Source of the DNA: Kosakonia sp. SMBL-WEM22
Lineage (GTDB): Bacteria > Pseudomonadota > Gammaproteobacteria > Enterobacterales > Enterobacteriaceae
Reading direction: 5' to 3'
DNA: 64,000 nt
Assembly: GCF_014490785.1 (NCBI RefSeq)
Contig: NZ_CP051488.1
Coordinates: 806,001 to 870,000, forward strand
A model generated the notes under the pieces. It ran no database searches. It had not been told where the DNA came from and saw nothing but the letters and a program-made list of their open reading frames with translations. Shown here piece by piece: positions 27,305 to 34,901 of this stretch; position 1 is the stretch's first letter; every line of letters starts with the position of its first letter. The position numbers were made by a program, and so were the translations under genes.

Positions 27305-27682
27305 TTAATGGATCACTATTGGAACGGCGAGTCGGAAGACCGGAATAGCGACGCGGAAGGGGGTGCCCTGCGCATCGACCATGTCGTAATGGCCCTGCAT
27401 GGTGCCCAGCGGCGTTTCAATCACCGCGCCGCTGGTGTACTGAAATTCACCGCCTGGCTCGATATGGGGCTGCTCGCCGACCACACCTTCGCCCTGCACT
27501 TCCGTTTCGCGGCCATTTCCATTGGTGATCATCCAGTAGCGGCTGAGCAACTGGATGGAGGTTCGCCCCAGGTTCCGGATGGTGACGGTGTAAGCAAAGA
27601 CATAGCGCTCATGGTCGGGTTGCGACTGTGACTCGATATAGAGGCTTTGTACCTGCACAGAGACGCGGGGCGAATTGATCAT
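27305..27682 (-). CDS. apaG: ApaG domain protein
   Basis: This 125-residue single-domain protein has the ApaG (FN3-like beta sandwich) pattern: YTVTIRNLG, SRYWMITNGNGRETEVQGEGVVGEQPHI split across two strands, and GTMQGHYDM. Its biochemical role is unsettled; it is always found beside apaH and rsmA, and E. coli length is the same. Gaps to both neighbours are 3 bases. Confidence 0.95.
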   Translation of the reverse strand: MINSPRVSVQVQSLYIESQSQPDHERYVFAYTVTIRNLGRTSIQLLSRYWMITNGNGRETEVQGEGVVGEQPHIEPGGEFQYTSGAVIETPLGTMQGHYDMVDAQGTPFRVAIPVFRLAVPIVIH

Positions 27683-27685
27683 GGG

Positions 27686-28507
27686 TTAACTCTCCTTCGG
27701 CGGCGCATTATCCGTCAGGTAGTTGGCTAACTGACAATATTGCGCAACAGAAATATTTTCTGCACGCATCGTCGGATCGATGCCCAACGATGAAAGCACG
27801 TCGACGGTAAACACATTGCCAAGACTATTGCGGATGGTCTTACGGCGCTGGTTAAAGGCTTCAGTGGTAATGCGGCTCAGGGTACGAACCTCTTTTACCG
27901 GGTGCGGCATAGTGGTATGCGGCACCAGACGCACCACGGCAGAATCGACTTTTGGCGGCGGCGCGAAGGCGGTCGGCGGCACTTCAAACACCGGGATCAC
28001 CTGGCAGTAGTACTGCGCCATCACGCTCAGTCGACCATATGCCTTACTGTTTGGCCCTGCAACCAGGCGGTTTACCACCTCTTTTTGCAACATAAAATGC
28101 ATGTCGGCAATGGCATCAGTATAGCTAAACAGATGAAACATCAACGGCGTCGAGATGTTATAGGGCAGGTTACCGAAAACGCGCAGCGGCTGGCCGAGGG
28201 ATTGCGACAGCTCGCCGAAGTTCATGGTCATCGCATCCTGCTGATAAATCGTCAGTTTCGGTGCGAGGAACGGGTGCGTTTGCAGACGAGCCGCCAGATC
28301 GCGGTCAAGCTCGATCACCGTCATTTTATCCAGACGATCGCCGACCGGTTCGGTCAGCGCGCCAAGACCGGGGCCGATTTCGACCATGGCCTGACCCTTC
28401 TGCGGGTTGATGGCGGAAACGATGCTGTCGATCACGAACTGATCGTGGAGGAAGTTTTGCCCGAAGCGCTTGCGGGCTAAGTGGCCCTGATGGACGCGAG
28501 TATTCAT
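27686..28507 (-). CDS. rsmA: 16S rRNA dimethyladenosine transferase (KsgA)
   Basis: This 273-residue methyltransferase dimethylates A1518 and A1519 of 16S rRNA late in 30S assembly; its loss gives kasugamycin resistance. The SAM-binding motif VEIGPGLGALT and the catalytic FGNLPYNIS (NLPY) motif are intact. The ATG overlaps the pdxA stop by four bases (ATGA), implying coupled translation. Confidence 0.98.
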   Translation of the reverse strand: MNTRVHQGHLARKRFGQNFLHDQFVIDSIVSAINPQKGQAMVEIGPGLGALTEPVGDRLDKMTVIELDRDLAARLQTHPFLAPKLTIYQQDAMTMNFGELSQSLGQPLRVFGNLPYNISTPLMFHLFSYTDAIADMHFMLQKEVVNRLVAGPNSKAYGRLSVMAQYYCQVIPVFEVPPTAFAPPPKVDSAVVRLVPHTTMPHPVKEVRTLSRITTEAFNQRRKTIRNSLGNVFTVDVLSSLGIDPTMRAENISVAQYCQLANYLTDNAPPKES

Positions 28508-29490
28508 TGAGTATTAACAATCATCTTGATGGCGAGATTAAGCGCCGTAATAAAACTGCCGACCTCCGCGGTTCCCTGTCCCGCCAGTTCAAGGGCGGTA
28601 CCGTGGTCGACGGAGGTGCGAATAAAAGGTAAACCGAGGGTAATATTCACCCCGCGGCCAAAGCCCTGGTATTTTAGCACGGGCAGGCCCTGATCGTGGT
28701 ACATCGCCAGCACCGCATCGGCGTTATCGAGGTATTTCGGCTGAAACAGCGTGTCTGCCGGGAGCGGACCGCTCAAGTTCATGCCTTCATGGCGCATCAT
28801 CTCCAGCACCGGAATGATGGTGTCGATCTCTTCCGTGCCCATATGGCCGCCTTCGCCCGCGTGGGGGTTGAGGCCACAGACGAGAATATGCGGAGCGGAA
28901 ATGCCAAATTTCTGCTGAAGATCGCCGTGCAGAATGGTGATCACCTCACGCAGTGACTCAGGGGTGATGGCATCCGCAACTTCTCTGAGCGGCAGATGCG
29001 TTGTCGCCAGCGCCACGCGCAGCGTCTCCGTTGCCAGCATCATCACCACTTTGTCGGCGTGGGCACGCTGCTCGAAAAATTCCGTGTGCCCGGTAAAGGG
29101 CGTTCCAGAATCGTTGATCACCCCTTTATGCACCGGGCCGGTGACCAGCGCGGCAAATTCGCCATTCAGGCAACCGTCGCAGGCGCGGGCAAGGGTGGAG
29201 ACAACATAAGCACCATTTTGCGGATTAAGACGGCCCGGTATAACCGGCGCATTCAGCGCAACGGGCAGCAGGGTAAGGGTTCCGGCTTGTTGCGGCACCG
29301 CTGCCTGCCCGGGAGCGTACTCCCGAAGCGTAAGCGGCAGACCGAGCAGGGCTGCCCGGTCAGTTAACAGCGTTGCATCGCCGCAGATCACCAGTTCCAC
29401 AGGCCAGTCGCGCTGGGCGAGCTGCACCACCAGATCCGGGCCAATCCCGGCGGGCTCGCCGGGAGTGATAACGATGCGCTGCGTGCTCAT
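28504..29490 (-). CDS. pdxA: 4-hydroxythreonine-4-phosphate dehydrogenase
   Basis: This 328-residue NAD-dependent, metal-requiring dehydrogenase acts in pyridoxal 5'-phosphate synthesis just before PdxJ. The N-terminal ITPGEPAGIGPDL and the HTEFFEQRAH, NPHAGEGGHMG and YHDQGLPVLKYQGFG segments are family hallmarks and include the metal-binding histidines. It starts within the surA stop (TGATG). Confidence 0.97.
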   Translation of the reverse strand: MSTQRIVITPGEPAGIGPDLVVQLAQRDWPVELVICGDATLLTDRAALLGLPLTLREYAPGQAAVPQQAGTLTLLPVALNAPVIPGRLNPQNGAYVVSTLARACDGCLNGEFAALVTGPVHKGVINDSGTPFTGHTEFFEQRAHADKVVMMLATETLRVALATTHLPLREVADAITPESLREVITILHGDLQQKFGISAPHILVCGLNPHAGEGGHMGTEEIDTIIPVLEMMRHEGMNLSGPLPADTLFQPKYLDNADAVLAMYHDQGLPVLKYQGFGRGVNITLGLPFIRTSVDHGTALELAGQGTAEVGSFITALNLAIKMIVNTQ

Positions 29491-30776
29491 CAGTTGCTCA
29501 GAATTTTGACGTAAGCGCTGGCGCGTTGTTCCTGCATCCAGGTTGCCGCCTCTTCAGAGAACTTGCGGTTCATCAACATCCGGTAGGCGCGATCTTTCTG
29601 CGCGGCATCGGTTTTGTCGACGTTACGGGTATCGAGCATTTCGATCAGGTGCCAGCCGAAGGAGGAGTGCACCGGGCCGCTCATCTGGCCGCGTTTCAGC
29701 TTCATCAGCGCATCGCGGAAAGCGGGATCGTAGATATCCGCAGCCGCCCAGCCGAGGTCGCCGCCCTGGTTGGCTGAACCCGGATCCTGAGAGAACTCTT
29801 TCGCCGCGTTGGCGAAGGTGGTGCGACCGCTCTTAATGTCGGCAGCAATCTCTTCCAGCTTGGTGCGCGCCTGGTCATCGGTCATGATCGGCGACGGCTT
29901 CAGCAGGATGTGACGGGCATGCACTTCAGTCACAGAGATGCTCTTCGACTGACCGCGCAGATCGTTCACTTTAAGGATGTGGAAACCAACACCGGAGCGG
30001 ATCGGGCCAAGCACATCGCCTTTTTTCGCCGTGCTCAGCGCCTGAGCGAAGACGCTCGGCAGCTCCTGAATTCGGCCCCAGCCCATCTGGCCGCCTTTCA
30101 GCGCCTGCTGGTCGGCAGAGTAGGTGATCGCCAGTTTGCCAAAGTCAGCGCCGTTACGCGCCTGCTCGATGATCGAGCGCGCCTGGGCTTCTGCTTCGTT
30201 AACCTGCGCGGAGGTCGGGTTTTCTGACAGCGGGATCAGGATGTGGCTCAGGTTCAGCTCGGTGCTGGCGTCGTTCTGATTGCCAACCTGCTGCGCCAGC
30301 GACTCCACTTCCTGCGGCAGCACGGTTACGCGGCGGCGCACTTCGCTGTTACGCACTTCGGAGATGATCATCTCTTTGCGGATCTGGCTACGATAGGTGC
30401 TGAAATTCATCCCGTCGTAGGCCAGACGGCTGCGCATCTGATCCATCGTCATGTTGTTCTGCTTTGCAATGTCCGCGATAGCGGCATCGAGCTGTTCGTC
30501 AGTGACTTTGACGCCCATTTTCGTGCCCATCTGCAAAATGATCTGATCCATGATCAGACGCTCCAGGATTTGATGGCGCAGAGTCTTGTCATCCGGCAAC
30601 TGCTGACCCGCCTGGCCAGCATTGGCTTTGACGGACTGCATCAAACCATCAACGTCACTTTCGAGCACGACACCGTTATTCACCACGGCGGCGACTTTAT
30701 CGACAACCTGAGGCGCGGCAAAACTGGTATTCGCAACCATAGCGATACCGAGAAGCAGCGTTTTCCAGTTCTTCAT
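29490..30776 (-). CDS. surA: Periplasmic chaperone / peptidyl-prolyl isomerase SurA
   Basis: This 428-residue protein escorts outer-membrane proteins, including LptD, to the BAM complex. A signal peptide (about 1-20, ending SFAAPQ) is followed by the N-terminal chaperone region and two parvulin domains (about 170-270 and 280-385, GGQMGWGRIQELP and GGDLGWAAADIYDP). It lies 53 bases downstream of lptD and one base overlaps pdxA. Confidence 0.98.
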   Translation of the reverse strand: MKNWKTLLLGIAMVANTSFAAPQVVDKVAAVVNNGVVLESDVDGLMQSVKANAGQAGQQLPDDKTLRHQILERLIMDQIILQMGTKMGVKVTDEQLDAAIADIAKQNNMTMDQMRSRLAYDGMNFSTYRSQIRKEMIISEVRNSEVRRRVTVLPQEVESLAQQVGNQNDASTELNLSHILIPLSENPTSAQVNEAEAQARSIIEQARNGADFGKLAITYSADQQALKGGQMGWGRIQELPSVFAQALSTAKKGDVLGPIRSGVGFHILKVNDLRGQSKSISVTEVHARHILLKPSPIMTDDQARTKLEEIAADIKSGRTTFANAAKEFSQDPGSANQGGDLGWAAADIYDPAFRDALMKLKRGQMSGPVHSSFGWHLIEMLDTRNVDKTDAAQKDRAYRMLMNRKFSEEAATWMQEQRASAYVKILSN

Positions 30777-30829
30777 ACCTTTTCCATTTCAATTAACCGC
30801 AGTGCGGATTACGTTGCAAATCAAACAGA

Positions 30830-33172
30830 TCACAGTGAGCTACGGTACGGCAGGATGTTCGAGCGCAGCATCTCTTGCGTACCCAGGCCATAGTTGGAAC
30901 TCAGGCCGCGAAGCTCAATGTTGAAACCGATAACTTTTTCATACTTGCTCTGATCGTTCTCCCAGCCGTTAAGCTTGCGTTCCCAACCGAGGCGAATCGC
31001 ATAACAGCAGGAGTTGTACTGCACGCCCACCATCTGGTCCGCAGGCTTGCTGGTATTGGTATCAAGATAGTACGCGCCAACAACAGACCAACGATCGGCA
31101 ATCGGCCAGCTTGCAGTGGTGCCCACCTGCGAAATCCCGTTTTTAAACTGCTCGGCTCTGGCATAGTTTGGCAACGTTGCCTGGATATACTCAGGGCTCG
31201 CATAACGATAGCTTAGCTGCAGCAGGCGGTTTTCATCACGACGATACTCCAGCGCGGAGCTGCTGTTGGCGATGTTGTTCAGACGCGTATCGTACTGAAC
31301 CCCGCCGCGCAGACCCCAACGGTCAGAGATACGCCAGTAGGTATCGCCCGCCCACACCAGTGACCCGGTTTTGTTGTCTTTCTCCCAGTTGATATTGTCA
31401 TCACCGGTACGGGACTCGGTGAAATAGTAGATTTGACCAACAGAAACGTTAAAACGTTCAACCGCCGCATCATCATAAATACGCGTGGTAAGACCGGTAG
31501 TAACCTGGTTCGCCGATGCGATGCGGTCGAGACCGCCATAGGTACGGTCGCGGAACAGGCCGCTGTAGTCTGACTGCAGCAGGGAGGAGTCGTAGTTGTT
31601 GATACGGCTCTGATCGCGGTACGGCACGTAGAGGTACTGCGCGCGCGGCTCCAGCGTCTGGGTGTAGCCCGCCGCCCAGTCCATATCACGCTCGAAGACC
31701 AGTTTGCCGTCGGCTTTAAACTGCGGCATAACGCGGTTAACGGAGTCGCGATAATCGGTACCGTTACGGGCGTTATAGGTGTCGACATTGGTCTGCTGGT
31801 AGTGGGTCGCCAACAGTTTGACTTCGGTGTTGAGGCTGCTCCAGCCATTAGAGACTGGCAGGCTTAAGGTCGGCTCCAGATGCAGACGCGTCGACTCTGG
31901 GTTGTTTTTATTGGTGTTAACAAAGTTAACCGCCTGGCCATACATACGGAAATCGAACGGACCGAGGTCGTTATGGTACCAGTTGACATCCACCTGCGGC
32001 TGCGCAGAGTAGGAGTTACTTCTGGTACGGTCAAATACCTGGAACTGCTTGGTGGAGACCGTGGCGTTAAAGTTTTGGACCGCATAACCAACGCTGAGGA
32101 TCTGCGTGGCGTAACCATCGGTACTTGAACCATATTTTGACGAGAAGTCGTTAAAATAGCGCGGGTCGCTCACTTTGGTGTAGTTCGCGCTAAAACGCCA
32201 CACTTTATCCATTACACCGCTGTGCTGCCAGAAGAAGAGCCAGCGATGGCGATCGCCCTCTGTTGGGTATTCGTCTTCGTAGACTTTATCTGACGGCAGG
32301 TAGTCAAACTCGATCAGACCCTTACCAGCTTGCGACAGATAGCGGAACTCATTCTGCCACTGGATGTTGCCGCGCTTGTGGATATAGTGCGGCGTGATCG
32401 TCGCATCCATATTGGGCGCGATGTTCCAGTAGTAGGGCAGATAGAATTCGAAATAGTTGCTGGTGGTGTACTTAGCGTTCGGGATCAGGAAACCTGAACG
32501 GCGCTTATCACCGATCGGCAGCTGTAAATAGGGGCTATAGAAGATCGGAACCGGGCCCAGCTTAAAGCGGGCGTTCCAGATCTCAGCGACCTGCTCTTCA
32601 CGATCCTGAATCACCTCGCTTCCCACCACGCTCCAGGTATTGGAGCCGGGCAGACAGGAGGTAAAAGTACCGTTATCCAGAATGGTGTAACGGTTCTGGC
32701 CACGCTGTTTCATCACATCGGCAGTACCGCGACCCTGGCGGTCCACCATCTGATAGTCACCGTTCCAAATATTGGTGTCTTTGGTATTGAGGTTCGCCCA
32801 ACCTTTCGGACCTTTCAGGATGACCTGATTGTCGTCATAGTGCACATTACCGAGCGCATCCACCGTTCGTACAGGTTCCGTCTGACCTTCCGGTTGCTGT
32901 TGATGAACCTGAACCTCATCGGCCTGCATACGGCTATTACCCTGATTAATATCGACATTACCGGTAAAAACCGCGTCGTCAGGGTAATCGCCTTTCGCAT
33001 GGTCGGCGTTGATCGTTACCGGTAAGTTATTGGTATCGCCTTTAATCAGGGGGCGGTTATAGCTGGGAACGCCAAGCATACACTGCGAGGCAAGATCGGC
33101 TGCCATCCCCTGCTGGCTGTAAAGGGCGTAGCCAATCATGGTGGCCAGGAGGGTGGGGATACGTTTTTTCAT
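30830..33172 (-). CDS. lptD: LPS-assembly outer-membrane protein LptD
   Basis: This 780-residue protein forms the outer-membrane barrel that, with the LptE plug, inserts lipopolysaccharide into the outer leaflet. The signal peptide ends QQGMAA, Cys31 follows in the mature N-terminus, another Cys is in FTSCLPGS, and the C-terminal pair is in NSCCYAIRL, so the four cysteines used for interdomain disulfides are all present. The start MKKRIPTLL (33172) is chosen on family agreement; an ATG eight codons upstream is possible. It heads the operon and is divergent from djlA. Confidence 0.97.
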   Translation of the reverse strand: MKKRIPTLLATMIGYALYSQQGMAADLASQCMLGVPSYNRPLIKGDTNNLPVTINADHAKGDYPDDAVFTGNVDINQGNSRMQADEVQVHQQQPEGQTEPVRTVDALGNVHYDDNQVILKGPKGWANLNTKDTNIWNGDYQMVDRQGRGTADVMKQRGQNRYTILDNGTFTSCLPGSNTWSVVGSEVIQDREEQVAEIWNARFKLGPVPIFYSPYLQLPIGDKRRSGFLIPNAKYTTSNYFEFYLPYYWNIAPNMDATITPHYIHKRGNIQWQNEFRYLSQAGKGLIEFDYLPSDKVYEDEYPTEGDRHRWLFFWQHSGVMDKVWRFSANYTKVSDPRYFNDFSSKYGSSTDGYATQILSVGYAVQNFNATVSTKQFQVFDRTRSNSYSAQPQVDVNWYHNDLGPFDFRMYGQAVNFVNTNKNNPESTRLHLEPTLSLPVSNGWSSLNTEVKLLATHYQQTNVDTYNARNGTDYRDSVNRVMPQFKADGKLVFERDMDWAAGYTQTLEPRAQYLYVPYRDQSRINNYDSSLLQSDYSGLFRDRTYGGLDRIASANQVTTGLTTRIYDDAAVERFNVSVGQIYYFTESRTGDDNINWEKDNKTGSLVWAGDTYWRISDRWGLRGGVQYDTRLNNIANSSSALEYRRDENRLLQLSYRYASPEYIQATLPNYARAEQFKNGISQVGTTASWPIADRWSVVGAYYLDTNTSKPADQMVGVQYNSCCYAIRLGWERKLNGWENDQSKYEKVIGFNIELRGLSSNYGLGTQEMLRSNILPYRSSL

Positions 33173-33368
33173 ACGTTTTATGTGTTGTTCCGTCATCTGT
33201 GGCTTTACGCTGGCAAACGGTCTGAGACTAACTTACTCGCCTTTGCAACGCTAGTTTTAATCCTGCCCCGCGTTCGAGCCAGAAGGAGAGCCTGCGCCTG
33301 TGCACGGCATAGAATGACGGGTATGATAAAGCAAATTTTAGCCGACGGCATGACGATTTGGGGAGTAT

Positions 33369-34193
33369 ATGCAGTATTGGGGGAAAGTGGTTGGAGTGGT
33401 CGTTGCCCTTTTCGTAGGCGGCGGCTTTTGGGGCGCCGTGCTGGGGCTGATTATTGGGCATCTTTTTGACAAATCACGCAGCCGTAAAATGGCGTGGTTT
33501 GCCAACCAGCGCGAGCGCCAGACGCTCTTTTTTGCCACCACCTTTGAGGTGATGGGGCATTTAACTAAATCGAAGGGACGCGTAACGGAAGCCGATATCC
33601 AGGTCGCCAGCCTGTTTATGGATCGTCTCAACCTGCACGGCGAGTCGCGCACCGCGGCGCAGCAGGCTTTTCGCGTCGGTAAAACAGATAACTACCCGTT
33701 ACGCGACAAGATGCGGCAGTTTCGCAGCGTCTGTTTCGGCCGCTTTGATTTGATTAGGATGTTTCTGGAAATTCAAATCCAGGCGGCGTTTGCTGATGGC
33801 ACGCTTCATCCGAGTGAACGCCAGGTTCTCTACGTTATCGCCGAAGAGCTGGGCATCTCTCGCCAGCAGTTCGATCAGTTCCTGTTGATGATGCAGGGCG
33901 GGGCGCAATTTGGCGGCGGCTTTAACAACTCACAGCAGCAGGCGGGTGGTGGCGGATGGCAGCAGGCGCAACGCGGCCCGACGCTGGAAGATGCCTGTAA
34001 CGTGCTGGGGGTGAAAGCCACCGACGATGCGACAACCATCAAACGCGCCTATCGTCGTTTAATGGGTGAGCATCATCCGGATAAGCTGGTGGCGAAAGGA
34101 TTACCGCCGGAGATGATGGAGATGGCGAAGCAGAAAGCGCAGGATATTCAAAAAGCCTACGAACTGATTCGGGAACAGAAAGGGTTTCGCTAA
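33369..34193 (+). CDS. djlA: Membrane-anchored DnaJ-like co-chaperone DjlA
   Basis: This 274-residue protein has a single N-terminal membrane segment (about 7-31, Gly-rich), a TerB-like helical middle, a Gln/Gly-rich linker (about 180-205) and a C-terminal J domain with HHPDKL. DjlA works with DnaK, and in E. coli overexpression induces capsule through the Rcs system. It is slightly longer than E. coli DjlA. The E. coli genes yabP and yabQ that follow are absent here. Confidence 0.95.
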   Translation: MQYWGKVVGVVVALFVGGGFWGAVLGLIIGHLFDKSRSRKMAWFANQRERQTLFFATTFEVMGHLTKSKGRVTEADIQVASLFMDRLNLHGESRTAAQQAFRVGKTDNYPLRDKMRQFRSVCFGRFDLIRMFLEIQIQAAFADGTLHPSERQVLYVIAEELGISRQQFDQFLLMMQGGAQFGGGFNNSQQQAGGGGWQQAQRGPTLEDACNVLGVKATDDATTIKRAYRRLMGEHHPDKLVAKGLPPEMMEMAKQKAQDIQKAYELIREQKGFR

Positions 34194-34199
34194 TAAAAA

Positions 34200-34226
34200 A
34201 CGTCCCCGACCGCAAGATCGGGGCGC
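34200..34226. terminator. Terminator between djlA and rluA
   Basis: CCCCGA and TCGGGG pair around an eight-base loop with an A run before and a T-containing tail after. It serves converging genes. Confidence 0.65.
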
Positions 34227-34230
34227 GTTC

Positions 34231-34890
34231 TTAAAAATCCACCGGTGCCTTAAACGTCATGCTGTTGCCAAACGCCGGATGGGTAATCGTCAATATTTCG
34301 GCGTGGAGCTGTAAACGGGGCGCCATCGCCAGCGCGTCTGGCGTCGCATAAAAGCGGTCGCCAAGGATCGGATGACCCAGCGCCAGCATATGCACCCGCA
34401 GCTGGTGCGAGCGGCCGGTAATCGGCTTCAGGCGCACCCGCGCGCTGCCATCCTCGTCATAGGACAGCACCTCATACTCCGTTTGCGCCGCTTTGCCGGT
34501 TTCAAAACAGACCTTTTGCTTCGGTCGGTTCGGCCAGTCGCAAATCAGCGGCAGATCCACCAACCCTTCTGCTTTTTCCGGGTGGCCCCAGACGCGCGCC
34601 AGATACTGCTTTTTCGGCTCGCGTTCGCGGAACTGCCGCTTTAATTCGCGCTCGGCCGCTTTGGTGAGCGCCACCACAATCACGCCGCTGGTGGCCATAT
34701 CCAACCGGTGCACCGATTCCGCCAGCGGATGGTCGCGCTGGATGCGCGTCATCACGCTGTCTTTGTGCTCATCAAGACGGCCCGGCACCGACAACAAGCC
34801 GCTGGGCTTGTTGACGACCATAATGTGCTCATCCTGATAGAGAATGACCAGCCAGGGATCCTGCGGCGGGTTGTAGGGCTCCATCACCAT
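34231..34890 (-). CDS. rluA: 23S rRNA/tRNA pseudouridine synthase RluA
   Basis: This 219-residue enzyme makes pseudouridine 746 in 23S rRNA and 32 in several tRNAs. The catalytic Asp64 sits in HRLDMATSG (residues 61-69), and KPITGRSHQLRVHM is the second RluA-family motif. Length equals E. coli. It follows rapA by 11 bases, so they are probably cotranscribed. Confidence 0.97.
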   Translation of the reverse strand: MVMEPYNPPQDPWLVILYQDEHIMVVNKPSGLLSVPGRLDEHKDSVMTRIQRDHPLAESVHRLDMATSGVIVVALTKAAERELKRQFREREPKKQYLARVWGHPEKAEGLVDLPLICDWPNRPKQKVCFETGKAAQTEYEVLSYDEDGSARVRLKPITGRSHQLRVHMLALGHPILGDRFYATPDALAMAPRLQLHAEILTITHPAFGNSMTFKAPVDF

Positions 34891-34901
34891 TGCGGGCTCC
34901 G